Of a stretch of 64,000 bases of DNA, positions 11,674 through 26,500 are shown piece by piece (position 1 is the first letter of the stretch; every line of letters starts with the position of its first letter). The DNA comes from Echinometra lucunter. Its lineage: Eukaryota > Echinodermata > Echinoidea > Camarodonta > Echinometridae. The notes below the pieces were generated by a model, which saw only the letters and a list, made by a program, of their open reading frames with translations, ran no database searches and was not told the origin of the DNA. The position numbers were made by a program, and so were the translations under genes. The stretch spans positions 1,487,812-1,551,811 of the forward strand of contig CM057165.1 of the NCBI GenBank assembly GCA_029962745.1. The letters run 5' to 3'.

Positions 11674-14600
11674 AAGACTCCCCCCCCCCCCCCCAACACA
11701 CACACGCACACTCACACATCCCTGTCACTCGATGTCATTCGTCCTCTTTATTAGAGCGGTGCACCCCTCCCCCACCTCGTAGCAATATACTAGTACTTGC
11801 AAAGCCACTGAGCTCAATGAGAAAATTTGTGTCGAACAAGAAGAACGCCATCTTTGTTGTCGATCGTGCTGGGATTTCTTTTATTTCTGCACTTAAATCA
11901 AAGATATTTTACTTTTCAAAATTGTTGAGGAAATTCTGAGGAAAAAAATGATACTGATATTACGTCGACACACAATAACATCAAATCTTCGAGGGATTTC
12001 TTTAAAAGGTTGAATTCTAGCCGGAATTCAAACATTTTGTTGCTGTTGCTTACGGAATGCACTCCGAAAATGAAACAAAACTTTAAACAAAAACAATAGT
12101 TACGGAAGAAGATATTGTTAATATTGTTAACCAAATATTTTTCAGAAGGGTTGATTTTTTAGCACTTAAAGATAAGTATGTATAATTCAACCACTTTCAT
12201 AATTTTGTCGTTCTAAGCTAACAGTCTTTTTCATGCTCCCCCCCCCCCCCCGCCCCCTCTCGATCTCAATCTCTCTTTCTTTCTCATCTAAAAGACTAGT
12301 GTCTAGAATAAAAGAGTTGGATACTTGAGTTCTTAATGTGAGGTCATATCATTGAGACAGTCAGTTGTATCGAGGGGCGTTACATACTAAAATTATTGCA
12401 AATGGGAGGGATGGGTCTCCCAACAAGGAACACCAACAACTTTCTATACAGATACATTGGAGCTCCCCTCCACCACCCCCCCCCCAAACACCCCTTCCTA
12501 TCACTACTACTCTCATCTGGAAAGATAACTGCAGCCTGATCCAAGGTAAGATGTGGGGGTATCTAGCATAGGATAAAAATGGCGTACAACCCCCCCCCCC
12601 CCTCCTTATATTCCCCCTTTTAAGGAACATTATTAAATATGCGATAAAACTGGAATGGCCCGTGATAAGACACGGTATATCGCCTGGTTTCTGCTCCCTA
12701 TTTATCAAAGTCTTTATATGCCAGTGGTTTTAAAAATTATCACAAATACTGCGAACATCTTGATGACTCAAAGTAATATGTCTGCATCTACCGGCCTGCA
12801 TTTTTAGCACCAATATTGCATATTGCCATTATTAGCTGTGATTTTGTCGAAGCGGCTCAAAAATGACTGACTCTGGTCCGTTGCTTGCATGACTAAACGG
12901 AGAACCTTGTGCAGTGATGCTGTTGTTCATATATATCGACAACACAGACAATTCCCCCCAAACGGCTGGCATGCATGAGGTCACTCTATCTAGCACCTCC
13001 TCGCGTGTATTGAATGATAGATCTGTTGATATTGTTCTCGAGTTGCATTGGTCCGTGACCAGATATAAAAGGCGAATAAAAGGTAAGACCAGACGAACGA
13101 AATCCCTGCTTTTAACACAAAAACTTCAATGCTTTTGCTCGGCAATAAACCTTGAACAGCTAGCATGCATTATTTAGAGTCCCGGGATTCATGGTACAGT
13201 GATTTGATCGCGAGAAAACCGCAAGAAACAAGTGAATATGACAAAAGTGCTGCATGCACTGTACGCAGTCACATTTTGAGCACTGTGCTTTTCGAGAGAA
13301 GTCATCTGTTGAAAACTATCCGCTGTTAGCAGTCGGCACTCCCATTATTTGATCACTTATTTACAAGCATTAGTATTAGCCCACTTCAGTTCAATTGCAG
13401 TGAAGTTTTCTGAGCAGTTCAGCGTATTAAGGATCGTCATTATAACGCTGTGTCATTCCAGGGAGTCGTAATTTTTAGAAATCCCTCGGATCTTAGAGGA
13501 ACAGTTTGATTCTTATCGTCTGCGACAGTATTTTTGGCGCGCTCGTCATCATGAACGGGACAACAAATGGGACACCAGGCAACGACGCTGATGTAAATCG
13601 TTACGTAACAGTGTCATATTTGAAGATGAAGAGACCAGCCTATGTTGTAAGTCTTAATATTCATCTCGAATTATCAAAAAGATGAAACATATATTTACCA
13701 GTATCACATTTGAATGTGAATAAGCCGGACCGAAGGTCATTGTTTCTAGTTTAGTCCCTATTTTTTTTTCTGCCATCAAGCCTCCATAAACTTGTGTGCT
13801 TCACGTTTTTGTGCTTATTTTTGTGTTTGTTTTTGTTTTGTTGTTTTTGTTTGTGTTTTTGTCATGGTTAAGAAAAGTTTCGTTAATTTTCGATTTCGTT
13901 TAGATTAGTGATATATCAGAGATGATTATCAGAGCAGAAGCAAACCAATTTTATGATCAACTCCTCTACCAGCTGAAGGCAGTCATCTGTTGATGCCTTA
14001 AGGTCGTTGTTCACAACTGCGTAATAATTACACTGGACAAAGAGAAAATAAGAACCTCTTGTAATAATCTCGGTTAAAAGTAGGATGGGGGAGGGATGGG
14101 GAGGGAGGGGGAGGGGGATCAAAAAGTCAGAATATAAGGAGTAGAGCTTATTAACACCCTAGTTAACTTCATTGAAAGGATGATTCTGTCGTATAGGATG
14201 TTTCAGTTGTACAGATCAAGGTTATAGAGAGGCTGTCTGTTATGAAAGTCATGATTTGATCAGCAACAACATTGGATAAAGAGAAAATGAGATCCTCTTG
14301 TAATAAAGTCGGTTAAAAGTAGGATGGGGGAGGGATGGGGAGGGATGGGGAAAGAGAGGGGGGAGGGGAGGGGGAGTCAAAAAGTCAGAATATGGGAGCG
14401 GGGCTTATTCACATCCTATAGTTAGCTTCATGGAAACGATATTCTTCCATAAAGGGAGTTGCATTTATGCAGATCAAGGTTAGTTGGTGGTGGTCTTTTA
14501 TGAAAGTCATAATTTGATCAGCAACAACACTGGATATAGAGAAAAAAGAGCCTCTTGTTATAAATTCGGTTAATGGTGGGATGGGGAGGGATGGGGGAAA

Positions 14601-16171
14601 GACGTACGGGGGGGGGGCAAATGGTCAGAATATACAGTGGGGCTTATTACCACCCTAGCTAGCTTCATTGAAACGATATTCTATATTCCATATAGGGAGT
14701 TGCATTTGTGCAGATCAAGAGTAGAGAGGCTGTCTGTTATAATCATGAAGGTCATAATTTGATCATGCATGCATGCAGGATGGAGTTTGGTCTGTAGTGC
14801 CTTTTTGGACACTTGACACTGAAATAAAAGGTTTTTGTAGTCAACAGGGCAACTAGGGCAGTCGACTGACTACACTGAAATGCACGACTGGACGACGTGA
14901 ACGCCGTTCTCGTCATCACAATCTAAAAGTCCCTATTAATGATATGCGATAAGGACTAGTTATGAATGGACGCTATAACAAAACGAAACAACAGCACATT
15001 AGTCAGAAAATTAGAATTTTCAATGTTCTTTTGAAAATTTTCGGTTAAATACTTGAGCTGCCTCCGAGTCGTGTTAGGAAGCTAGAGCACTTAATTGAAC
15101 AAAGTCACACTCTGTGCAGTGACTAGCAATTAGTATTTGAATCTTGGATTAGCAAGTGATTATACCGATGATTTGTTAGCTCAACGGGCGATAGTCTCGA
15201 GTAGCGCATTGATAGGCGTGGAATAGAAAAATTAAACATTGCTTTGGAAGTACATGTCTATTAATTATAGTTTAAAATAAACCTAATTGCGGTTTTATAT
15301 CACGTCATGATTACATATAAATTGAGGTTTACTAGATGGATCTGTAATGAATTATTTTTATCTTCTGTTAATTCAAAATGACTTTGAAGTCATATTTTGT
15401 ATGCATCAAAGGTTGGTTGAGACGGAAAACTTATGGGGTAAGAATGTACCTTTTGTCAAAAGAGATTATAATGTATCAAATAACTTTTAACAAAGTGATT
15501 TTTGTAATCCCCTGGAGACTTTTGCAGTGTTCATCAATTCTTTGTGTTGAAATCGTTTAGTTTTATTTGATTTTTGATTGATATGTTATCCTAAGTTATA
15601 TTGTGTCAACGCTGGATAGATCGTGAGAGGTTTGTCCGACCATGCAATAACACTGTTGAGCGTAAATAATGTCTGGTAGAGAGAATAGAGAGACTACTCG
15701 TAGGTTTGTATCCGATATATCAAGTGATATTCCTATTTTTGTTTGTTTGTCTGTTTGTTTCTGTTTTTGTTTGGGTTTGGGGGGGGGTGGGGGGTTGTCT
15801 TCGTTTGTTCAGTTTTGTGTAATCTGACCACTCCAAGTGACCTCGGTTATACAGGTTAAAAATCTTTATTTTTGGAAGGTCCTTGAAAGAAAGCATCTCT
15901 GTCTACATTGCAACACAGTTAATCCGTCTTTCTTTGACAGATCAGAAAGCATCCATCCACTGTAGGCTTTAATCATGTTAATGTACTTTGGTATAATACG
16001 TATGTCGGATAAAATTTTCATGTTCTTCTTTTTTTTTCAAATTTATTTTATACTCCTATTGTAAGTAAAGGAAAACGATAACTTGAAAACAGACGAATTA
16101 TGACAAGGAAGGATCAAAATATTAACTATCTCTCTTAAGTTCCTCTTTTTCTTTGTGTTCGTCTTTAATTC

Positions 16172-16223
<52 letters not shown>

Positions 16224-16559
16224 TCTCTCTTCCTCTCTTTTTCAGTTTGTGTTTGACTTTAGATGACTTTTTTTTTTAAATTATATGTTTTATTGATTTC
16301 AATGATTACAAACAAACAAATTAGGCGACAATTACATAAGATAAACAAATAAAGAAGAACAGCAAAATAACATCATAGGAACAAATTTAGCAATAAAAAG
16401 CAGTAAAATCTCCTTCAAATAGGCTGACTTTAGATGACTTGATAATACATGTAGACGAATTGTGACAAGCATGACAAGGAAGGATCAGAATCTCTCTCTA
16501 ATGCTCTCTTCCTCTTTTTTCTTTGTTTGTCTCTCTCTCTCTCTCGTTCTCTCTCTCTC

Positions 16560-16618
<59 letters not shown>

Positions 16619-17531
16619 TCCTCTATTTCCTTAATTTTGTTTGTCTTTAGATTTCTCATGTATCATTTCTGTATGTATGCGATATGTTATTTTTAAAGGA
16701 AAAAGGTACAAGGAAAACTTATCAACAAAACTATTTCTCTTACCCTATCTTTTTTATGAAAGTCTACTGCCTTTTTGTAAATTACAAGGACGTCTCGTCT
16801 GTGTTTGTTAAAAATATCTTTTCTCTCTGATGTACAGGTAGGTCTAGCATTCCAAATGACATGAATGACATTATTGATCACGTTTATGTCATTAAAATGA
16901 TTTTAGAATTTCTCTTTTTCCTCGAAATATCACAATGTTCTTCAGGCTGGATAAGCTACAGTAACCTGCATGTGATCATTACAAACACTGCAAAATGTGT
17001 TCATGTTTTGCGTAAATAACTAGTTGTTTTTTCTCCAACTTTTTCTCCTCTCGAATAAAAGTCTTTTTGTGTAAGAACACGGCTGTACTAAAAAGCACGA
17101 TTTGTTCTGCTTTGTTAAATGCACTGAGCATCGCTTCAAAGCAGTTCGGATTTGTGGAGTAGAAAAGAGTTTATTATTTGTTAATACAGCACTTATAGGG
17201 GTGCGGGGGAATAGAATAGGACGTAGACCTATAGCGAGATGGGAGGAAATACAAAAAATATGCAATATGACACAGGAAAGTTCGAGAAAAAGAGGTCAAA
17301 AGTATGGTAGAATATGAGGCCCTACAGGTCTTCCAGTTCGATTATTATTGTACTTATCTATGTAATCAGTGCTGTGTAATGGAATATTCTAAAAGATGAG
17401 GCCATTAAGGGAGGGACGTAATTTGTGATATTCTTCGGCATGAAAAATTTGTACCACATTCCAATAAGAAAGTTGATTGATCATTAATATTGTGTAACTT
17501 TTTGAAGAAATGACATTTCGCACCGACTCCC

Positions 17532-17566
<35 letters not shown>

Positions 17567-20500
17567 ATAAACCTTTCTGTAAGGACGACTAATCTAGTCA
17601 GGTCTGTGTCATTTTATTCTATTTTATTCGAGGGGGGGGTGATTGTATTCCATTTCCGCCCCTTTCTCGTCAGCGAGAGGTAAAGGTGAAAGTCGATAGT
17701 TCCTTCCCAGTCAATTTTTTATGCCTCCGCCCACCGTAGGTGGTTGCTGGAGGCATTATGTTTTCGGGTCGTCCGTCCGTCCGTCCGTCCGTCCGTCCCG
17801 TTTTCGTTCTCGCGATAACTTAAGAACCGTTTGACAGATCAACTTCAAACTTGGCTCGTGTATGCATATGGGAGGGATAATGATCTGATTAGATTTTGGA
17901 GTCTCAAGGTCAAAAGTCAAGGTCATAGAGGTAATAATACACATAAAAATGGTTCGTTCTCACGATAACTTAAGAACCATTTGACAGATTGGCTTCAAAC
18001 TTGGCTCATGTATGCACATGGAAGGTACAATGATCTGATTAGATTTTGGGGTCACAAGGTCAAAGGTCAAAGGTCATAGAGGTCATTATGTACATAGAAA
18101 TGGTTCGTTTTCACCATAACTCAACAACCATTTGACCGATCAACCTCAAACTTGGGATAGGTATGCATATGGGAGGGACAATGATCTGATTTGATTTTGG
18201 GGTCTCAAAGTCAAAGGTCAAAGGTCATAGAGGTCATTATGTACATAGAAATGGCTCATTCTTGTGATAACTCAGTAACCATTTGACGGTTCAACAAACT
18301 TGGCTCATGTATGCGTATGGAAAGGGCAATGCTCTCATTAGATTTGGGGATCACAAGGTCAAAGGTCAAGGTCAAAGATGTCATTGTATAAATGAAAATA
18401 AATCAACATAAAGTGCCATTTATTTCTGATTTGGTAATGGTGGAGGCATAAAATTCGACCACGCGTGGTCGAAGATTCATCTAGTTTAAATGAATTCTCC
18501 GTCTTTTCCTTCACTGTACGTCATCTCGGGTTTTTATTCATGGAAACCCAGCACTGTCGGGTATAGTTTACAGGTGCAAACCCGGGGATGGGGGGGGGGG
18601 GGGTTCATAACGCTGTTCGTAAAGTTATGACATTACGAACGACTTGAATATGAGTGCCAAATGGGTTGCCCGAAGTTTTTCATGACGTTCTAACAAAGTG
18701 TGACTGCATTTCCCATAATCTCAATTAAATTGTGACAAAAATATACTTCGAATTAAAAATGTTCGTAAACAAAAGTATTGTTAATCTATACGCCTGCAAA
18801 TTTCTCTTTTAGGTGATGCTATAATGAATGAGGATTCCATTTGGCTTGCAATATTCAAGTCGTTCGTAAAATCTTGCGTAACTTTACGAACAACTTTATG
18901 AAACACCCCCCCCCCCCTGGTCAGTCGAAACATGCAATACAATTTCTGAACTAAGAGACTAACTGAGCTCTATGGAGTTCCTGCACTATATAGCTACCTC
19001 TGACACAGCCAGAGAGTGGCAAAGTTAAGCTCTACTCGAGACTTTATGATATTGTGTTTAAGTGTCAAAATAATTTCGAGATTATAAATCAAAAACCGAA
19101 ACTTATTGTAGATAAATCCCCACTACGATTCGATGTGATGCACCCATCATCGTCAGACGGTAGAATGGGACTGTGTCGAGGTTTGGTCCTGCCTATGTCA
19201 AAATATTTAATACGTTTTATTAGAGACAGGGTAGTCTTTACAGAGCCTTAACGGCCTGCTTTTAAAAAAAGAGAGCCACGTGTACATTCATAGAAAGAAG
19301 TTGATCAATGCTAAAAGATAAAAATAAGGACATTGAATAAAAATAAGAACAGGTACTAATTAATACTAGCAGCAGCAAAATGAGAACAAAAATAATAACA
19401 TGAAACTGAGTAAATAAACAGAAACTGGTGCAAGCACTATTCTGCAGACTAGTTAGATATCAGTTTGATACACCTTGGATGAGAGGGGTCATCACACGTT
19501 GAAACACTTCTGCACTTGGTACAGGGATGCATATAAAGCATCTGGGAAGGATCAAAACAATGATCTTTCATTTGAGAGTCAGAGCCTGCAGCTTTTACAT
19601 ACTGATCAATGGGCTACCCTGGGTAAACTAGGCATATCGTTAAGGAGAATGGAACCCAGGCATCAGTGTGCTTTTATTGAATGGAGATGAACAAGAAAGA
19701 TTAAACAGTGAAAGTTTGAGCAAAATCGGACAATCCGTTCAAGGGTTATTATTTTTGAAAGTTTAAGTAAATCCTTATTATTGGGATCCTTGAGTTGGCA
19801 ACTTTGCCACCATCTATGATGTCATCGTGGACAACTCTCCATTCATTTTGTACACAATTTTTCAAAAATATTGATGTTTATGAAATTTGGAGTCAGGAAT
19901 CAACATAATTCTTCACAAAATACTTGAAGAATTGTTGTAGCCATGTCATACTCAAACAGTAAATCAAAAGAATTTCTATTTTTCTTGAAAGTGAAGAAAA
20001 TGTTAAATTCTCTGTACAAAATGAATGGAGAGTTGTCCACGATAACATCACAGATGGTGGCAAAGTTGCCAACTCAAGGATCCCAATAATAGGGATTTAC
20101 TTAAACTTTCAAAATTCATAACTCTTCAACAGATTGTCCGATTTGGCTCAAACTTTCACTGTTTATTCTTCCTCTTCTTCTTCACTCACTGGAAAGACAC
20201 TAATGCCTGAGTTCCATTCTCCTTTAACAAGACATAATTGCTTCTCTCTACACAGGAGGTAGTCTCTGGCAACGAGGAAGAGGGCAATGGTACCGACTCG
20301 CCGGTCAAGACTCGATCCCGTAGCTTCATCTTTGGCCGATCCTTTAGTACGGACGAGAACGATAACAATGGCCAGTCCAAGCTGAATCCCATCTCACCGA
20401 CGATCACGTCAATCCAGAATCAAGCCTTGTCATCGTCCCTCCCCGAGCTCGTCTCCAACCGCTTACCAGAGCCCGAGCCGGCGGTCGACATCGCGATCGT

Positions 20501-23500
20501 AGGAGCTGGACTCTCGGGTCTGACGGCCGCTTACCAGATCAAGCAGGCACAGCCCGAGCTCAGCATTGTCGTTCTTGAAGCAAAAGGTATTTTACAATGC
20601 CCCCCCCCCCCCTCCACAAAAAAGAACAAAAAAATAAAAATAAAATGAAATGAAAAATAGAAAACCGTCATCCACTCTGACCACTGCTGACTGAAGTAAT
20701 TTTTGAAAGATCTTTGAAGGTTTTGTCTACTATTTAATTCTTATCAGGAATTATCATCTATATTTACTTCCAAAAGCGAACATTCTTTTTTTTTCTTCTT
20801 CTTCTTTCTTTCATTGTCGTTTCGATGCAGTAATGATTTGCCACTATTTCCTGACAGTTTTATGCCAGAAAGCATACACTGTAAAGATAGAATGTAAAAA
20901 TGGTTAAAGCCTTGAAATGATTATGTGTTAACCAATATGTGTAATGCTCAAAACAAAATTAAATAAAGAAATTCAGACAGAATAAGTTCTGCAACCGTAT
21001 AGGCCCTACAAGTTATATAGCCACTAATATGACTCAGTTATTGACCTTCAGAGTAGATTTCTCTCAATTGGGAATTAGTAAAATGGCAATGATTTTTTTT
21101 TAAAGAACTTTTTCTACCTGAATATATATACATATCATCCTCAATAGAAAATGTTGGTGGCAGGACATTTTCGCCCATGCTAAATACGGCCACAGGGACA
21201 CGTCGATTCGACCTAGGAGACCAGTGGGTCAATACGTAAGTCATCCAGATATCACATTGTACATTGTTCTATGACAAAGAAAGAATAAAGGATATTATAG
21301 TAAAGTGCTAAATTGTTATTCTAATTGCTTGAAAAGAAGAGAAAAGAAAAAAGAATTTATTGATTAAAATACACTATCTATCTTGTTAAAATAGATGCTG
21401 AAATATCAAATGAAAGAAGAAGATTAATTTCCCATTGATCGTAATTATAAGCATTTATTTTTACTGAAATCGCTGCAAAATAAGACCTTCCACCATTTCC
21501 ACGGAGAATACTTTTAAGCTTAACATCCGAAAGAAAGATAACTGAGGTTAGATATAAATTTTGGGAGTGTTTTCGTTTCCTTGTCAGAGTAGATGAGCGT
21601 TTTGATGATTTCTTCCATTTAGAACACACCATAATTTTTTTCTCCTCCTTCCCCATTTTTCAAAAATATTCATAGAGAGCAAAGAAATATCCTTGAACTT
21701 CTCGATAAATTGAACTTGGAGACGTATCCCGAGTACAAAGAGGGCAAGAATGTCTTGATTCACGCTGATGGAGAATCAGAAGAATTTGAGGGGAATGTCT
21801 ACCCTATTAACCCTTTCAGACGATTGGACATCAGCTCATTTGTATCCAGGGTGAGTTCTTATTATTTTCTTGTGGTGCTTGGGATAATCAGGGAAATTTC
21901 CCTGGGATAATATTTTTAGTAGTCATTTTGAGATTTTAATGAGATTATAGACGTCATGTAGAAGTTACAGGCTGTAACATGATGAAATGATGATTTGATG
22001 ACGATAATGAAGATGATGATACTGAATGATCAGGAAAATGATAAGGAGGATGGTGGTGGTGGTAAGGGTGGTGGTGATGATGATGATGACGATAATGATT
22101 ATAATGATTGTGATGATGATGATAATTGTGGTGGTTGTGGTTGTGATGGTGGTGGTTTTGATGGTGGTGGTTTTGGTTGTGGTTGTGGTGGTGGTGGTGG
22201 TTGTGGTGGTGGTGGTGGTAGTGGTGGGTGGTGATGGTGGTGGTGGTGGTGGTGGTGGCGGCGGACTGGCGGTTGTGATTATGTTGGTGGTTGTGGTGGT
22301 GATGGTGGTTATGGAGATTAACATGACATTGATGATGATGATGACGATGATGATGATGATGATGGTGATTATGATGATGATAATGAGGTGTTGAAAAGGA
22401 TAATGAATCTCATTTTTGTGCTAACTGCTGCTTAAATCAGGGTTTGGCCTACATTCTTTATACATGTACAGTATAGTATTCGTTGATTCTAATAAAGCTA
22501 ATCCTTTGCAGCAATCAAAAGGCGTGGCCGTGTCACAAAACCGTGTCGACCTCACGTGTGTACTGTCAATATACTGCTTTTGTAATTGTGCAGCTTTTTA
22601 CGCGCATCATATAATTTTGTTACCAAACCTTTATTATCAATTCTCGAGATCACAGCGGATAAAATATTCCTACTGTGTTACTTCATAACTATCCAGCTGC
22701 GTTCGTTGCCACTCGTTGAGCTTCTTCAAATAAATGTGTCTGTAAGCCTCACGGCAAATACCATGACTGTCTGCTGAGTGGCGTATCCAGGACTTGCGCG
22801 GCCGAGAAGGGGGGGGGGGGCGTCTCAGATTACGATAATCCATAGTAGTTCAGCATGGAATTCGCCTTTTTTCTTTTTTGAGGGGGGGGGGCTGCATGCA
22901 TATATTTTAATGGTCAGAAATCGAGAGGAGGGGCAAGTGCCCCTCCCCCATTTACCGTCCACCAAATACGCCACTGTGTGTCTGCTCTGGCCCCGGAGCG
23001 AAATTTGTTCGTATGCAATTATTTTGACAAAAATATCATCTCTGACATGTCTGATGTCAAAGATCATGAGAGCCAGAAAAAAAAAGATGCGCAGGTCAGC
23101 GTGATAGATGACATGATAGTTGTATATCTGTAAGATCATCATAGAAAAAACTATTGTCTTTAGTATGGACACTGATGTACTGAAATTTGTTCATATTGTG
23201 CAATGAGGTTTGACAAAAGCTGATATATTTGTAAGATTATGTAAGATCATGTAGACGTTGAAAAGATTATGGGCCGAAGTTCGTTCAAATGTCGTGGTTC
23301 GACGAAACTGTATGATCATGTAATATCACAGAGACGTTACAATAGATTGTATGGAAGCTGCACTTTGTTTAAATGTCAGAATTGTTTGTATTTCTTTCTG
23401 TATCAACATAAGATATACATGACAATCTTTTAAATATTTGCCAACGTGGAGGATGCCACATTCAAATGGCAGGATTATCATCTTTCCCAGTAATTATGTT

Positions 23501-26500
23501 TGACGAAATCGTGACCTCACCGTCGTAATGCAGGTTAAAATAACCCGATACTTGTTCAGTGAGACGGTATATACTGATTGAATGAAGGATATCGACGGAG
23601 AGACTCTTTTCTCGACCAAAGTTCAAGGGTGACGGTGTGCGGGGTCGTGAGTTCAAACTCGCTAAAAAATAGTTTTAAAGCAGAATGGAGTCTGCCACAT
23701 AATTTCTTCACTAACGGTTCATGTTCATTTTCACAAAACGCATCATATTATCATACGATTTCCATTTTGTTTTATCATTCAGTGATATGCATTCCTATTA
23801 CAAAATTGGTTTTAACGGTTCGTCAAAATAAAGATAAGGGGAGGCTTAAATTTATTATCTAAAATCATAATTTTTTACACGATTGACGAAGTGGATTATT
23901 TTTTAATATATCTATGTATATACATGAAAGAAAATATCCCAGAGAGATTTATCAAAATTGGTCAACGTTTCGTGTAAAGAGAACACTATGTCAATTTCCA
24001 ATGAACATGATAAACAGACGATATGGAACTAACTCTGAATTGATACATGGAGATATTTTCACCAAAACAGTGATTTCGATGGCAATCAAAATCATTGTCA
24101 CCATTCAAATTGATTATCACCTTACTTTCGACCATTATTTTTTTCCACCATGTATTTCGATATTAACTACATGTAGTACCTTCAAAGAGGAGAAAATTAT
24201 TTATTCTCGCGCAAATAAAAGAGCCTTTACAGTGCCATGCATACATTACACTGAACCTAGACTTGCTGGAAGCACATGGTACAATAGTATAAACTTATCG
24301 AAAGCAAGAATATTATTGATACTGACTGTTTAATGCCAGCATTCTTGTCAATATTTACTCAAGGCTCCATTTGTGGATTTATTCATAGTCAAGCCTACCT
24401 AAAACAAATAACTATGACCACATTGACATTTTTATGAGTGTGTGCAGAACGAACGGGAATTCATCATAGCGAAATGAGAACGTTGTTCAGAAGTCGTTGG
24501 TCTATGATATAATTTCGATTTGAATATTATACAGATGGTTATTGCTGTCTTGTTCAATCATACATTTGAATTAGAGGCATGCGGTTTAGGAATCCATTAT
24601 AGGTCCCTTGTAGCTGTATAGCTTCAACCTTGGTGCATATATCAAATGTAATCACTTTGCTGGAAAGATATATATGCAAGCATAGCGTCCATCTCCGACG
24701 AATATGAAGTGAAAACTGAAGAACACATATACGATATGTCTAGATGAATATTCAATACAACTTAGGCCTAGCCTACACACTAGCTTGCATTTTGTTTTGT
24801 GATACCGTATGCGTGATAAAGCATGGACGTCTCTAGTACGTCCATCCTGTCCATGATAAAAGTGATATTTACTTTGGTGCCGTGGTATAGTGGATACGCC
24901 ACTGGACTGTGGATCACATGGTTCGAGGTTCGAGGTTCGAGTCCCACTGCAGGACTAATGTCCTCTGGCAAAACTTATACATTTACCACTCTCCACTCAA
25001 AGTGTATAGACTCAGATTCAAGTTCAGACTAATTTTATTGGGCCACAGGAAATTCACTTTTTTTGGCATTACATGATAGAAAATGATATACAAAAAAAAA
25101 ACTATAGTAAGTGTGTATTTGGTAGGAAGAATTTTTTTAATTTTTGAGCATCATCGTTATTCTATCCCCTTTGTAAGATGCTCTATATATAATACTATAC
25201 ACTCAGATTATCATGGCTGCTCAGCTAAAGCTGGGTATGCTACTTCGTAGTAAGCGTAGTGGATTTTGTATAGTAGCTATACGCTATTTAAATGGACACA
25301 TTTTTTACATACTGGTGATAACAATTCTGATTTTGTATTTCATTTAAAACATGCTTGATACATTAAATGGCACGGTTATGATTATACTAAATTGACTGAA
25401 TGACTGTGTGGGAGTGAGAGATTTTAATTATCATGCATTCACTTCAAAACAGTTGGTTGGAGATTCATGAGTTGCTATTCAGCCGTGTTATCGATAAGCA
25501 GATATGAAAGCATACACCTTTTGTTGCCAGCACACGGAAATGTTTACATAGCTAGTACCCGTTTCATGATAGATTCCTATAGTACATGAATGTGCATGCT
25601 TAATGTTTCATAACTATATTACACCATGAGTATCACTAGGACATCGAGGAAGGGGGGGGGGTGTCGAACCAAATTTTTCCAACAAGTTTTGTGAACCAAA
25701 TTATTCAAAATTAGTCAAATAGTATTTGGAATAAAAGAAATAAAGAAGTAAAATGATAATCATGGTGCTCATCAATAACATTATTAATGTGAGCTATCTA
25801 TCCTCTGGGCTAACTACCCACTATTGGACACTCAATATGCAAATGCGCATTTGGGACTTTTTTTTTCATGATAGATTCCTATTGCATGAATGTTTGTATG
25901 TCATCAGGGTCATTAGGATCTTGTAATAGAAGATGAACAACGTGGTTTCGATTTTTTTTTCTTTTAGGAAAGCATGTCTATTTTTTTTTTTTTTTTTTTT
26001 TTTTTTTTGGTGCCAGCAAGTTTACTAAAAATGTATGGAATGGGGAAAAAAAGGAAAAAGGCCTGCAATGTTGACAGCAATATTGATGTGAATCTTTCCA
26101 CTATATTCAGACATGAATCTATACAAGACTGTGTTTCCGCTTGTTACAAAGTAAAGGGAACTATTTGTATAAATAGTACCTATATCCATGAATTAAGGTA
26201 TGGCAACAATACCATGGATGTTGCTACAGTTGCATGCAAAATTATTATTTAACCCTCCTCGCATTTTGGACATTCTGGCAAAATGAGTAACATTACAAAT
26301 CCAGACTATTATTAAATCATTACAGTTGAATACCAGAGCAAAAGTCAAGATTTAATTCATAGTCCATCCAAAATTGCAACTTTCACACAAAAACAGGTCC
26401 AAAATGCGAGGGGGGGGGGGGGTGGAATAATTTTGCATGCAACTGTAGCACATTCGGAAGGGGGGTGTAGACTAGATTATGATTGAATTACTATTAATCG

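Noticed and set aside
24880..24970. Possible tRNA-His
   Set aside because: The GTG anticodon position and both boxes are present, but the acceptor stem fails and GGTTCGA is duplicated.
25974..26252. 92-codon frame with Cys residues
   Set aside because: It starts in a poly-T run, crosses the degenerate tandem array and ends in a mariner-type MITE.
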